Notes: a model not told the origin generated them from the letters alone. A stretch of DNA of 64,000 bases from Plasmodium malariae (GCF_900090045.1 NC_041787.1:1446001-1510000); one strand, 5' to 3'. Counted from the first letter of the stretch, positions 9,787 through 21,804 are shown. A program made the numbers and translations.

Positions 9787-11410
9787 ATGTCAAAAACGAC
9801 CGTTGTATTTTATCATATTATTAATGATAAAGAAGATAAAAATGCTCAAAATGTTTTTTATATATCTAAGCCAATAAGTTTAATAACTTTAAATGACATT
9901 AAAAATGAATTTCCTCTCATAGGAACGTATCACTTCAGGTTCTTTTCATTTTTCAATGTGTGTGCAAATTTACGCATACATATGTGTATTGTACATATGT
10001 GTATTGTACATATGTGTATTGTACATATGTGTATTGTACATATGTGTATTGTATATATGTGTATTGTATATATGTGTATTGTATATATGTGTATTGTATA
10101 TATGTGTATTGTATATATGTATATAATTACATATGTATATGAATTTTTTTTTTTTTTTTTTTTTTTGTTAATATGCATGTTACATTTGTAACTAGATCAT
10201 GAAGAACAAGATGAAAATTTTATTTAACTTTAATATGTATTTGCCTACATGTATTTATTTATGCGGAATTATAAGCACTTTTTCTTTTTTTTACTTCACA
10301 CAATTACATATCATGCATATTATGTTAATTTATACATAGATTTAAAATAATACATAACAATATTCCCGCGTGGGTTGATATTAATGATGAGTCCTCCCCT
10401 GTTCCTTGCTTCAATTCCTGCATATACGCAAAAGTATATATAAAAAAAAAAAGAAAAAAAAAAAAATTTAACAATGAACAGTTAATAATTAAAAATTTAT
10501 ATATAACAGTCAACAATTAATAATTAAGAATTAATGTTCTAAACACATATAGTGAATTCGTACACGCCCTTTTGCCAAAATGTTTTAAAAAAAGAAAAAT
10601 TAATAATAAAAAGAAATATATCACATAGGTGCAACTGTATATGAGAACAGTAATTACTCATGAAATTAACAAAAATTAACGAGAATACGTTGACGTTTTT
10701 TTATTAATGCATATATTCTTCATCTGTGTCTACAATGTTATATGTACTACCAGCCTTTACACATTTTCAAAAATATTTCTTAAAAATCATTATTTCTTAT
10801 AGGTTTTGAGACTAAGTTGGGTGGATTACAAATGGAACAAGCAAAATTTAAACGAGAAAATTTTAAACGAGAAAATTTTAAACGAGAAAATTTTAAATGA
10901 TAAAATTATAAATGAACAAGGTGTAACAACAAAGTCGTATAATAAAACCAATAAAACAGTTTCTGAAGCAAAGGAAAAAAATATAGATGATAATGGTACT
11001 AATCATAAATCAAAAAGTAACATTGACATGTTATTATTTGAAACAACTCCCAATAAATCCAGTAATACAAATATAGGCGAGAAAAAAGGTATTTACACAA
11101 ATATGCAAAAAAAAAAAAAAAATGCACACATAAGCGTTGTAAGGATATACCTATATATATGTGCATATATGTATTTATATATGTATATATATATGCTTAT
11201 ACGCGTTTATATATATGTTTTTATATATGTGTATATATATGTATGCATGTTTGTATTTATAAAATGAAATGTTAAGAAAATGTGCATAACTTTTACTATA
11301 TTTGTATGTTTATGTTTTGGCGTTAACGTCAAATGAATTTTATTTTATTTTTTTTTTTATTTTCAGATAACACAAAAGATCAAAATTACTTTGATTTAAT
11401 GTTTAATTAG
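9787..11410 (+). CDS. DIX-domain protein, four exons
   Basis: The function in the parasite is unknown. Exons by GT-AG sites and phase are 9787-9938, 10340-10433, 10803-11088 and 11367-11410, giving 191 residues. Residues 1-90 read like a Dishevelled/Axin DIX domain. After MSKTTVVFYHIINDKE, ITLNDIKNEF matches the conserved TLgDFK segment, and YHFRFK matches the YfFKs strand. AWVDINDESSPVPCFNS matches the stretch that ends LPCFNG in Dishevelled. IYAKVLRLSWVDY forms the last strand. DIX domains polymerise head to tail and nucleate polarity and signalling assemblies; DIX-like domains are also known in plant SOSEKI proteins. The rest is Asn/Lys-rich, with three LNEKI repeats and a short LMFN end. 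No single exon shows the fold, because introns cut the domain at YHF|R and YAK|V. The family call rests on motif order seen by eye. Confidence 0.75.
9976..10122 (+). repeat. 15-bp array in DIX intron 1
   Basis: Nine to ten copies of ATGTGTATTGTACAT, drifting to ATGTGTATTGTATAT, fill the middle of intron 1 (9939-10339). A T-run at 10146-10166 and the TATACATAG acceptor follow. Confidence 0.9.
10846..10906 (+). repeat. 15-bp coding repeat (LNEKI)
   Basis: Three near-perfect copies of AAACGAGAAAATTTT in exon 3 of the DIX gene encode LNEKI, followed by a degenerate LNDKI copy. They sit just after the DIX domain. Confidence 0.85.
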
Positions 11411-12727
11411 ATAATATTAACCTTTTTTTTTTTTTTTCTTCCCTTGGTTTTACCTTTCCTTTTTCCCTTTTTACTTTTTCGTATCCCTTTAATTTCTTTT
11501 TTTTTTTTATTCTTTTTACACTTGAAAATTTTAAAAAAATATTAATGCCATTGTGTAATTATTATTAATAATGTAAAACGTATCAGAATAATATAAATAC
11601 ATTTTTTTTTCATATTTGAATATATATGCGTATAAATGTGTATTCATATAAATATATATAAATATGAGTACATATAAATGTATGTGCATATAAGTATATA
11701 AATGTATGTGCACATTTCATGTTCTTGAATTATAAGCATCTTTTTGTTGCAATATAAAAAATATTTTTGTATTGAAATAAAATAAAATAAGATAAAACAG
11801 GATAAAATAGAATAAAATAAAACTTTAACAATTGAAGGTTTCATGCCTTAAGAAAAGCAGAAATGCGAGCATGATAGGTACAAAAAGGATTAAAAGAATA
11901 GTGCGCGAAATAAAAATAAGAACTATATGCCTAATTAAAAGCTCCACGTAGTAACAAATTAATTTTATTTTTTCTGTATTTTTTCCGCTTTTTTTTTCAC
12001 ATCATAGTATTATATTTTGGACACGCAGTAATCTATTTTGAAATATTGTCGTTTTCCTACTTTTTATGTGCGTTATGAATTTATGTATTTTGTACACATA
12101 TTTATAATATACGTATATATTGTATATATATATTATATATATATATATGCACAAATATATGTACACATACATACATGCATACATACGTATATGTATCAAA
12201 GCGTTTTTAGTGTAATTTTTTTCGAGTTAATTTTATAATTTTGAGATATTTCATACTTTGAAGTGCTATTGTTTGTGTTTTTTACCTATGTTTTAGTTGG
12301 TAAATCATATGTATGTAATTGTACAAGTATCATTTTGTTTTATTTTTTCTATAGCTTGAATTTATTTTCGCACGAAAGTTTTGCCTTTATTTTGCGTTTG
12401 TTTAGCATTAGTTTCGCATTCATTTTGCATTTACCTTGCCTTTTTTTTTTGTATTTTTTATGTATTTATTTTGCATTTATTTTATCTTTTTTTTTTTTTG
12501 TATTTACGCAGCTTTTTTTTTCGTATTTACGCTGCCTTTTTTTTGTGTATATTTCTCCATTAATTACACATATTTTTTCTTTATTTTGTGTCCATTTTCC
12601 CCTTATTTTGCGTTCATTTCCCCCGTATTTTCTCCTTTTATTTTGCGTTTATTTTACACTATTCTACCGCCTAGCATCGACTATTATTTGTTCGTGTGCA
12701 CGTAATATTTTCGTTCTTTGCGTAAAT
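11411..12727. other. Intergenic region and 5' UTR upstream of GMPP
   Basis: The region contains T-runs, GTATATATGTAT-type repeats (11620-11715, 12090-12195) and, at 12370-12660, a T-rich tract with recurring TTTTGCATTTA units. The frame of the next gene stays open back to 12263, but that part translates to Phe/Leu-rich repeat peptide. It is not conserved-looking and I do not include it in the gene. Confidence 0.55.
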
Positions 12728-13157
12728 ATGAACGCGTTAATATTAGTTGGGGGGTATGGCACACGTTTGAGACCATTAACCTTAACAACACCAAAACCGT
12801 TAATTAGCTTTTGCAATAAGCCAATTTTAGAACACCAAATATTCAATTTAGCAAAATGTGGAATAAGAGAAATAATTTTAGCTATTGCTTATAAACCTAC
12901 TAATATAACAGATTTTGTCAACGAATTAGAAAAAAAATATGATGTAAAAATTATTTATTCAATTGAAGATGAACCATTGGGAACGGGAGGACCAATAAAG
13001 CTAGCTGAAAAATTTTTAAACAAATATGATGATTTTTTTGTTTTTAATTCAGACATTATTTGTACCTTTCCATTATTAGAGATGATGAACTTTCACAAGG
13101 AAAATAATTCTCCTTTAACAATTTTAGTAAAATAAACAAAATAACACTAAGGAAAAA

Positions 13158-13197
<40 letters not shown>

Positions 13198-14504
13198 TTA
13201 TAAAAAGAGAGATTGACGAATGTGTTACTATTTTCCTTGCACACACATGTCTGTGTATTGCACATTGAAATACCTGAACATACGCGCTTGCACCTTGCTT
13301 GTGCATGTAAAATTCTAACATTTTGACATTTTAATATATTAACATTTTAACACTTTAATATATTAACATTTTAACACTTTAATATATTAACATTTTAACA
13401 CTTTAATATATTAACATTTTAACACTTTAATATATTAACATTTTAACACTTTAATATATTAACATTTTAACACTTTAATATATTAACATTTTAACACTTT
13501 AATATTTTAATATTCTAACATTTTAATTTTATTTTTTTATCTTGCTGCTACTATTTTGCTGTTACTACTTTGCTGCTACAACGTTGCTGCTACAACTTTG
13601 CTGCTATTATTTTGCTGTTACTATTTTTCTGTTTTATTTTTTTTTTTTTTTTTCCCTTCTTGGCAAGGTAAAAGAAGTTGAAGACCCCAGGGCATTTGGT
13701 GTTGTAATTACCGAGGATAAGAGAATTACAAAATTTGAAGAGAAGCCATTAGTGCCTAAGTCAAGTCTAATAAATGCAGGAATATACATATTAAACAAAA
13801 ATATTTTAAATTATATTCCTATGAGAAATAGTTCTTTGGAAAAAGAAATATTTCCCAAACTAGCAAATGAGAATATGTTATATTTTTACAAATTAAATAA
13901 ATTCTGGGCAGATATTGGAAAACCGTTAGATTTTTTAAAAGGTCAGGCGTTGTATTTAGAAGATTTAGAAGAAAAAACGAAAGAGCGAAAAATTTTATGC
14001 GATTATTTGTTAATATGTTATAGTATAAATGAAAAAGAAAATAATGATATACAAAATCATAGCAATAAAAAAAATTTATTTATAACTTTTGAAAATATAG
14101 AAGAATTAAATAAATTTTCTAAAAATAAAGATCATTTTTTTAACGATATACTACATTTTACAAAGGTTGAAGGAAATGTTCTAATATCCTCAAAAACTGT
14201 AATAAAAAAAAATTGCGTACTAGGTGATAATGTCGTATTAGGTGATAATGTAGTTATAGGAGAAGGATGTCGAATAAAAAATGCATGTGTAATGAGTAAT
14301 TCTATTATTAACTCATATTCATATATTGAAAATACTATTATTGGTTCAAAATCAAGTATAGGAAATTGGTCGCGTATTGAAGGCTTATGCGTACTAGGGG
14401 AAAATGTTGTTTTAAAACCCGAAATTTTTCTTAATAATGCTTTTATTCTCCCATACAAAGAAGTTAATAACTCCATTTATGAGAAAGGTGCGATTATCAT
14501 GTGA
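12728..14504 (+). CDS. GMPP: Mannose-1-phosphate guanylyltransferase (GDP-mannose pyrophosphorylase)
   Basis: The enzyme converts mannose-1-phosphate and GTP to GDP-mannose in the cytosol, feeding GPI-anchor synthesis. The exons are 12728-13126 and 13668-14504, joined in phase 0 at TIL|VKEVED, giving 411 residues. The start at 12728 gives MNALILVGGYGTRLRPLT at once, the nucleotidyltransferase signature, followed by TTPKPLISFCNKPILEHQ. INAGIYI, SLEKEIFP and FWADIGKP are the usual core motifs. The C-terminal third is a left-handed beta-helix of hexapeptide repeats (VVLGDNVVIGEGCRI). An insert rich in Lys/Asn (about residues 235-290) lies between the two domains. The length and N-terminus match GMPPB-type enzymes, so the longer upstream reading is rejected. 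Confidence 0.95.
13321..13515 (+). repeat. 24-bp array in the GMPP intron
   Basis: About seven copies of AATATATTAACATTTTAACA plus CTTT lie in the single GMPP intron (13127-13667). They are nearly identical. Confidence 0.9.
13547..13634 (+). repeat. CTGCTACAACTTTG-type array before the GMPP acceptor
   Basis: Six degenerate copies of a 15-bp pyrimidine-rich unit (GCTGCTACAACTTT with TGTTACTATTTT variants) directly precede the T-run and the GGCAAG acceptor. They could supply the polypyrimidine tract and several branch-site-like CTAC sequences. Confidence 0.8.
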
Positions 14505-14544
14505 TGAGGAAGTGGTAAATTAAGAACGCGAAATTGGACAGCAT

Positions 14545-14636
<92 letters not shown>

Positions 14637-15271
14637 CGTAAGCATAAGTAAATATAAAAAAATGAATGATAAATTCATAAATAAATTAATTAAAAAAGAA
14701 TAAGTGATAAATTAATAAATATATCCATATATCTATATATTTATAGTCTTCAATGTGAAGTTGAAAAGTTTTTAAAATTATATTATTACTATTCTTTCTT
14801 TGCCTTTTTTGTGTATGCTTTATAATACTAAGACTTTGTTTAATTAGTTTTTCTTTTTTCTATTTTTTCTCCCCCGTTGAATCCCCCCTATTAATTGTGT
14901 GTATACATGTATATTCTTATGTATGCCTGCACGTATGCATGTGTGCATATAAATGTGTAATTCTCTACATAAAAGGATAATGTTTAATAGCTTCCATTTG
15001 TGTGCATAACGTTTTTTTATAACTCCTCTAATGAAAACAAAAGCATTTTTAAGTATTAAAAAAAAAAAAAAAAAAAAAAAAGAGCTCAATGCGAATATGC
15101 TTATTTGTATTACTAAAATAATATACACATATACATATATATATACATATATGCATATATGTTTATGCATGGATGGATATATATATGCGCATGCATTTTA
15201 TCTTTCGTACATTTCTTCGTCCGTTTATGCGAATTTATCTGTACAAACAGTACTTGGCGATTAATGTAAAA
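14505..15271. other. Intergenic region after GMPP
   Basis: The region opens with A47 (14550-14596) running into (TA)18 (14597-14633). AT-rich sequence and GCATATA/GTATACA simple repeats follow, then a poly-A run at 15058-15080. No gene is seen. Confidence 0.6.
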
Positions 15272-15718
15272 ATGAAAGACTACTTAGCTGAATGCAACAA
15301 ATATTTAAAATATGATAATCCAATAGTTATTGAAAATGAGGCTGAGGAGGAGGAGAAAGGTAAAAATTTGAAAGACGAAAAGAAGATAAAAGATAAAAAT
15401 ATTGTACGAATAATTCAAGAAATTCGAAAGAATTTAAAATCGAACATGTTATATAAAAATGACAATAAAAATGTTTTTTTCAATGAGCCTATTTACAATA
15501 TTTTTCCAATGAAAAATATAAAAGAAAAAAAGATGGAATATATTTTTTACGTATCAAGATCAACTAGTGAAGACGATGTATTAACATGCCTTAGAAAAAT
15601 AAATGAAATTATATTTGCTATGTATACAAAAAGTTTGGTCATAAAAAAAGAATTTCTCGATGAATTGTTAAACGTTTTTATGGAATTGTGTAGACAGGTT
15701 TTTCTTCTTAATTTTTAA
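15272..15718 (+). CDS. Conserved-looking protein of unknown function (148 aa)
   Basis: I do not recognise this protein. The ATG at 15272 follows GTAAAA and begins MKDYLAECNKYLKYDNP. An acidic run (EAEEEEKGK) follows, then a Lys-rich helical part, then VSRSTSEDDVLTCLRKINEI and a hydrophobic helical end (LDELLNVFMELCRQ). The in-frame region upstream is simple-repeat peptide and is left out. The terminal VFLLNF could be read-through into an intron, because CAG|GTTTTT at 15693-15699 is a possible donor in phase 0. In that case this is the first exon of the same gene as 16212-16831. That would also fit the one-locus count expected from synteny with P. falciparum. Confidence 0.65.
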   Translation: MKDYLAECNKYLKYDNPIVIENEAEEEEKGKNLKDEKKIKDKNIVRIIQEIRKNLKSNMLYKNDNKNVFFNEPIYNIFPMKNIKEKKMEYIFYVSRSTSEDDVLTCLRKINEIIFAMYTKSLVIKKEFLDELLNVFMELCRQVFLLNF

Positions 15719-16211
15719 AACGCCCATTAAAAGTGTGGGGTATCCAAATGAACATGTATTGCTACTCAGTGTTTACATGTTTGTTCTGTCATGCGTTAAT
15801 ATATCCTATGCCTCTATGTGAGTAAAGCATACATGATAAACGTGGGTTTGTTTATGCATATGCACAGGTTTCAGTTTCTTGCTTTCAAAGAGGGACCCTT
15901 CTGAAACAGTTGTTTAATTATAACATAATGTTGCTTACCCATTACCACAAATTAGTGCAGTAATAAAAAACGTATTAAAAAAAAAAATAAGTATAATTAC
16001 AAATAAATTGTGCACAATATGCCCACCAAATGGGCATAAATTCGCATGAACACTATGCTACGTTGAGCGTATATTTAACAAATATCAAAAATTTTTATTT
16101 TGCTCTGCGAAAAAGACACGCGGAAGTGGAATACACGCAACTACTTCAAATTCTAATGAAAAAATATATCTGAACGCTTTATTCATTTCATTGTTACTTT
16201 TGTTAAAAAAA
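15719..16211. other. Gap between the two small ORFs; probably intron or short intergenic
   Basis: The frame of the following coiled-coil ORF is open back to about 16049 with no ATG, through codons of moderate GC (around SAKKTRGSGIHATT). Phase-0 acceptors occur after 16067 (GTTGAG) and after 16115 (AAAAAG). This makes it plausible that part of the stretch is exon. Confidence 0.45.
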
Positions 16212-16831
16212 ATGTTCAGATCATCTTTGGAATTAAATCTGAAGAAACAAATAAAACAAAACAGCTCGTTAAGTGCCCTACGCAATGAAATAGAAATAAA
16301 AAAAGATGCTATTAATTCTTTGAAAAATGAAATAGTAAAGACTGAAGATATGATCGAAAATGAAAAGATAAACTCAGAAAAGGAGCTATCGAAGGTATGG
16401 CCTTTGCGCAACAGTGCAAAAATGGAAGAGGAAAAAAAGAAAAAAGGAAAAAAAAAAAAAAAAAAGGAAAAAAAGCATTGCATAACTCTCAACGCAAAAG
16501 TACAATATGCATGATGAATGTTGCCTTTTTTATTTTATTTCGTTTCATTTCGTTTTATTTCGTTTCATTTCGGTTCATTTCGTTTCATCTCGTTTCATTT
16601 CGTTTCATTTCGTTTCATTTCGTTTCATTTCGTTTCATTTCGTTTCATTTCGTTTCATTTCGTTTCATTTCGTTTCATTTCGTTTCATTTCGCTTCATTT
16701 CGTTTTATTCCCTTTCGTTTCCCGTTATTCTTTTTGCGTAGGTGAATATAATATACCAAAACAAAATAGATAAGCTGAAAAAAAATAATCAAAGAAAAAA
16801 GGACGATTTCACAAGAATATTGCAATTATGA
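16212..16831 (+). CDS. Small coiled-coil protein, two exons (start uncertain)
   Basis: Exons 16212-16394 and 16742-16831 join in phase 0 (ELSK|VNIIYQ) to give 90 residues from MFRSSLELNLKKQ to FTRILQL. Nearly the whole length is charged and heptad-like (SALRNEIEIKKDAINSLKNE), so it should form a coiled coil. No family is recognised. The ATG at 16212 is the only one available in the frame, but the open frame continues upstream, so this may be the C-terminal part of the 15272 gene. Confidence 0.6.
16530..16722 (+). repeat. 10-bp array (TTTCATTTCG) in intron
   Basis: About 18 copies of CGTTTCATTT, nearly identical, fill the intron 16395-16741. The array is pyrimidine-rich, with one CG per 10 bp. 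It ends just before the TTTTTGCGTAG acceptor. Confidence 0.92.
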
Positions 16832-17344
16832 GTAGGTAAAAAAAAAAAAAAAAAAAAAAGCAAACAGTATTGCCTCCTTTATGTATTTTCTTCTTCTAAA
16901 CGCTTCATCTACGCCTTTTTTTTTTTTTTTTTCAAAATATATAACAATGTTTAAGTAGTTTAAACAGTTGAAATACTATAAGAATAAAACATTTAATGTT
17001 AGTGTACACATAAAAAAAAAAAAAAAAAAAAAAAAAATGTAAAATGAAAAATTGAAAAGCTGAAGAATTAAAAGAATGAAAACTTAAATTGAGTTAAAAA
17101 AAAGGGGAAAAATGAAAAGCGCGCAGTAGAAATCAAGAATTGACGAAGAATGCTATGTAACATAAAAACGAAATATTTATACATTTACAAAAATTAAAAT
17201 TACCTAAAAAGATTAAAACGTTTATAATTATATTTATATATACATGAATACATACGCACATAAGTATGTACAAACATAAATACAGACGCACTTACATACG
17301 TATTCATACATATGCCCATCAAACAGCAATTTATTACATGAAAA
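16832..17344. other. Convergent intergenic region before the 3' end of P113
   Basis: The region has poly-A runs at 16839-16859 and 17011-17037, a T-run at 16918-16932, and CATACGCACATAAGTATGTA-like repeats near 17245-17320. No gene is seen. Confidence 0.6.
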
Positions 17345-20300
17345 TTAAAATAATAATTCTAAAAATAAGGCAGCTACAATAATTAAGAAACCATTACTTA
17401 GATATATAAAAAATGAACTTCCGTTATCTTTTCCACCCATATCCTGTTTCGCTATTTTTTCTTCAGAACCTCCATTCTCCGTAGTACCTTCAGGTGATTC
17501 ATCATCATCATCTTCATCAGAGTTATCATCACCTGAAACTGTACCTTCCATGTTTTCAGTGTCCGCTCCTTCGACTGCACTACCACCTTCTCCTTCTTTT
17601 TTATTTTCTTTTTGTTCCTTTAATTCACCAGTAGTTGTTCCTTGGTCATTGATAACTACTACTTCGTCAGTTGAACTTTCATCTTTATTGCTTTTTGTCA
17701 TTTCTTTACTTTCTTCTTCTTCTTCTTCTTTATTTTCATCTGTGCTTGGTACATCCGTTTCGGGTAATACGTCACCTAGGTATAATTCTTCCTCATCTTC
17801 TTCCCATTCAACGTTGCCTTGTTCTTCAGTTTTTTTCTCCTTTACAGATTCATCCCCTTCATTAGACTGTTCCTCCGTTACCCCTCCTTCCGCAGCGTCT
17901 GCTGGTATCTCTGCTGGTATCTCTGCTGGTATCTCTGCTGGTATCTCTGCTGGTATCTCTGTTGGTATCTCTGCTGGTATCTCTGCTGGTATCTCTGCTG
18001 GTATCTCTGCTGGTATCTCTGCTGGTATCTCTGCTGGTATCTCTGCTGGTATGTTTTCTGGTATCTCTGCTGGTATCTCTGCTGGTATGTTTTCTGGTAT
18101 CTCTGCTGACACACCTGCTTGCACCTCTCCTTCCACTTCACCCGCATCATTTAGTCCCTGTTCATTTATTTGAATATTTTCCTCGTCCAGTTTATCCGTA
18201 ATATTGCTTTTGTTTTCACCAACTCCTTTGTTTTCTGGTATAATATCGGTAATATGCTCCTCTTCCTCTTCTTCATCAACCTTTGGAACTACACCCTCTA
18301 TATCAGAGTCTTTTGCTTGCTGATCATCTGTATATATAGGGCTTCCCTCATTTACTTCTTCGCTCTTTTTCCCGTCATTATCATTGACAGCTCCATCATC
18401 ACCCATACCTTCACCAGCGCCTGTATCAGCACTGCTAGCTCCACTACCACTGGTCTCATTGCCCCCCCTTCCCTTAAAAATACTGAAGAAGGAAGAGGCC
18501 TGGTTACCGAACACCTCATCTTCGTTTTCATTCGGGCTTGAAATCATGGATGCCCTCTTCAAAGCGTTATCACTTTCACTGAACAATCTATCTAGGTTAA
18601 AGCTCTTTGCCTTTTCATACAAAGCATTATATTTTGAAGTTTTTTCTTGGATATATTTTTCCTTTTCGAATACCTGTTCATATCCTGAATTCATAATAAC
18701 CTGAAGTTTCTGAGTTATTCTTTTGTTGTTGGTCCATGGTTCATTATTTAACTGTGCTATTTTGTCGAGGTAATCCACCAAGGTCGTTAGGGCATCTTGA
18801 TTTTGTTCATTCTCTTTACTATCTTTCATTTTATGATAATTATGTTTTAATAAAATGCTCAAATTTTTTATGTTTAAAGGTTTTTTAAAACAATAAGATT
18901 TAATACAACTTGCTTGCATATTAAATATATTATTTTTTTCCATATACATAACTTTTAGACTATCAACTAAACTGTTTCTCATACTGATAATTCTTTGCTT
19001 TCGATTTGATTCATCTAACTTCTCTAATTCCTCTATATCCTTGTATTCATTATATATATTATTCTCTTCTATCTTATTATCATATTTCTTATCCTTAAAA
19101 TCTATAGCTTTTACTTCTGGATGATATTTAAAAAATATATCAGCTGAAATCATTTCATTTCCTAGAGGGAAATCATCATAGGTTAACACAGGATCTTCAT
19201 TTTCATCAAAGAGATCTACTACATTATTACTTTTTGCCTTTGTATATAAATTTGTATATTTCTTTCTTATTTTATCTATAGACTTTTCTACTACATCCAG
19301 TTTATTCATTTCTTCTTTTAAAATGTTTAGGAGCTGTTCTTGAAAAGCTGTTACATTAATATTTTCAATTTTCTCTGCCTCTAACGTTTCTGTAAGATAT
19401 ATATAATACAAATCATGATCCGCATTCCTTTTCATTTCGTTATATCTGTCTTCTAATAAATCCTTTATATCTGCTGCTTCATACTTTTTATTTAATATAA
19501 GTGATATCTTTTCTCCTAACTCGTTAAATATACTCGATTTTTTTGTTAACTCACCATTCATTTTTTCTAATAACAATGCTTTTGCTTTTTTTATTCGATC
19601 TGCTAAGTTTTCACTACCATTCATTATTTCATCCACTTCATCCTTTTCACTATTTACATCGTTACTTTCCAATCCTTGTTCTTTATCAGGCACTTGTTTT
19701 CCACCATTAGGGTTATTCTCTACCTCTACCCCTTCATCACTGGTACAAATAACATTTAAAGAAATATATGAATTGTTAATATAGCAATTATCTTTTTCGT
19801 TCAACTTAAATACCTGTAACTCGTATGGATCTATTAGACACTCTTTGTTATTATCACAAGATTTTTTTATATGTTCTGTTACATCTTTCATCTTTGTTGG
19901 ACAGAAAGGGGAATGCAATAAAGCACTTTTTATACTTAATTTCCCATTCTTACATATTATTGGCTCTTCATTCTTATTCTTTATAAAAAAGAAATATTGT
20001 ATGAACGTATCCTCCAATAAAAAGGAATTACTTAATAAACATGTTGTAGACGTTTTCACTTCATTTTGATCAGATTGCACACACTCATCTATTTCTATAC
20101 TGTTTTTGTTTCTAAAAGACTGCGTTTTACTCTTAAGCACATAATCAAACATGTACAAGCACTTCTTATTATTCGTGCACTTCTTTTCTATCTCGTCAAT
20201 GCACCTTTTATGGATTATTTCGTTATTCTTGTTTATGCACTGCACTTCACAGTGTAGTATGTACAGGCTTCCTTGTGTGCACCTGGTTGACGGAAAAAAA

Positions 20301-20606
20301 AAAAAAAAATAAATAAATAAATAAAACAATAAATGGGGGGGTAAACTGAATAAAATGTGCCAAAAAAAAAAAAAAAGGTAAAATTATTTTTAATTTCACT
20401 CGAACGTGTGTACATATATACAAGTGTGCATGTGCATTTGCACACGTCTGTGCTAATACTAATGCATATTGAACTGTGTTATTTCCTTACTTCAACGAGT
20501 TTTCCTCCCCAAACTTTAAAACATCACTATGTACATAACACCTTGTCAAGCACACAAGAAAACTTTGCAATATTAAAATAAAAATACTAAAAAAATTTAT
20601 TTTCAT
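17345..20606 (-). CDS. P113: Surface protein P113 (GPI-anchored)
   Basis: Exon 1 is 20491-20606 and exon 2 is 17345-20282; the intron 20283-20490 has donor GTAAGG and acceptor ACCAG. Exon 1 encodes a signal peptide (MKINFFSIFILILQSFLVCL) and the mature start TRCYVHSDVLKFGEENSL. Exon 2 continues at CTQGSLYILHCEVQC. Total is 1,017 residues. The N-terminal half is Cys-rich with lectin-like spacing; the middle is helical and charged. The C-terminal half is acidic, with an AEIP repeat, and it ends in a hydrophobic tail (GFLIIVAALFLELLF) that suits a GPI-attachment signal. P113 of P. falciparum is a blood-stage surface or vacuole protein, reported to bind RH5 and also linked to the export translocon. 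Its role here is inferred by homology. The N-terminal match to the P. falciparum protein as I remember it is close. Confidence 0.93.
17895..18110 (-). repeat. 12-bp coding repeat in P113 (AEIP)n
   Basis: About 18 copies of GGTATCTCTGCT on the plus strand encode Ala-Glu-Ile-Pro, with Asn-Ile-Pro and Thr-Glu-Ile-Pro variants. The array lies in the acidic C-terminal half. It is open in five other frames and gives several false reading frames. Confidence 0.95.
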
Positions 20607-21804
20607 TTTACTATTAAAGTATATAAACAATTTCTGTATATATATACATATGTATAAGGTATTAAACTGTAGATAAGAAAATTCAAACTGCTCAGGAATT
20701 TATATCACGGCTGTACAACGAAGCGAAACGAGAATCGAAGAATAACGTAAAAGTTTAAAGACGAAATAAGAAAAACTCTAAATGAGAAAAATTAAGGAAG
20801 AAAAATCAAAAATTAAAAAAATAAAAAATAAAGCGTAAAGAATAAAAGCTACTATTAAAACTTTATGCAACGAAAACTTCCATAATTTGAAGAATTCTTT
20901 TTTTTTTTTTTTTTTTTTTTAAGGTATAAAAAAAGGCTATTGTATAACCTTGTTCTAATAAATCAAAATGTATATAATAAAAGGTGCAACGGTATACTAA
21001 CGGGCTTTTACAAAAAACCAGTGGCAAAAAACAGAAATGCTTCTATACTTTTTAACTTTATAATACAACTAAAAACATAAAATTGAAGCATCAAACTGTA
21101 TATATATACATGCATTCGTGTAAATGTATATATACATATAAGCACATGAGTACAAATGTACATATATACCTAATATATATATATATATATATATATATTT
21201 ATTTATTTATTTACAACTGAGTACACGTACACTTAAATATGCGTATAAGTGTACGTAAATAAATATACGTACAAATACGCACTTTTACGGACTTAAATGC
21301 GTTATACGTACTCGTTTGGGTAAAGCAAATCGAACTTAACGTAACACTACTATTAGCGCGAATGAGTAATATAATAAATTAAAAGTGTAAAAGTAATGTA
21401 ATATAATCAAAAAGCTTTGACTAATGTTGGTGAATTACAATATTATACATATATAAAAATTCCTATATCAATATATATCAATATATATTACGTATACATG
21501 AGTGTACTTTTACTATAAGGGCATTTAGTGATTATATACATAAAATAAAATATATATACATGTATGTATATATTATATAAACACGCATGCTTCTTTATTA
21601 CAATACATCATCTATTAATTCTTACGATTATACAATAACACGTACTATGAATAACACGTTGTAATTTTTGACACAATTGCACAAATTATGCTAATATTAT
21701 ATTTTATAGCTGTAACAGAGTAGAAAAAAAGAAAGGAAATGGAAGGATGAAAAAATGATGAAAAAATGATGAAGAAAAAATAAAAGAAGATATGGTGAAA
21801 AAAA

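Noticed and set aside
12263..12727. In-frame N-terminal extension of GMPP (155 codons)
   Set aside because: It translates a T-rich repeat (Phe/Leu/Ile) with no family similarity. The known enzymes start at the MNALILVGG position.
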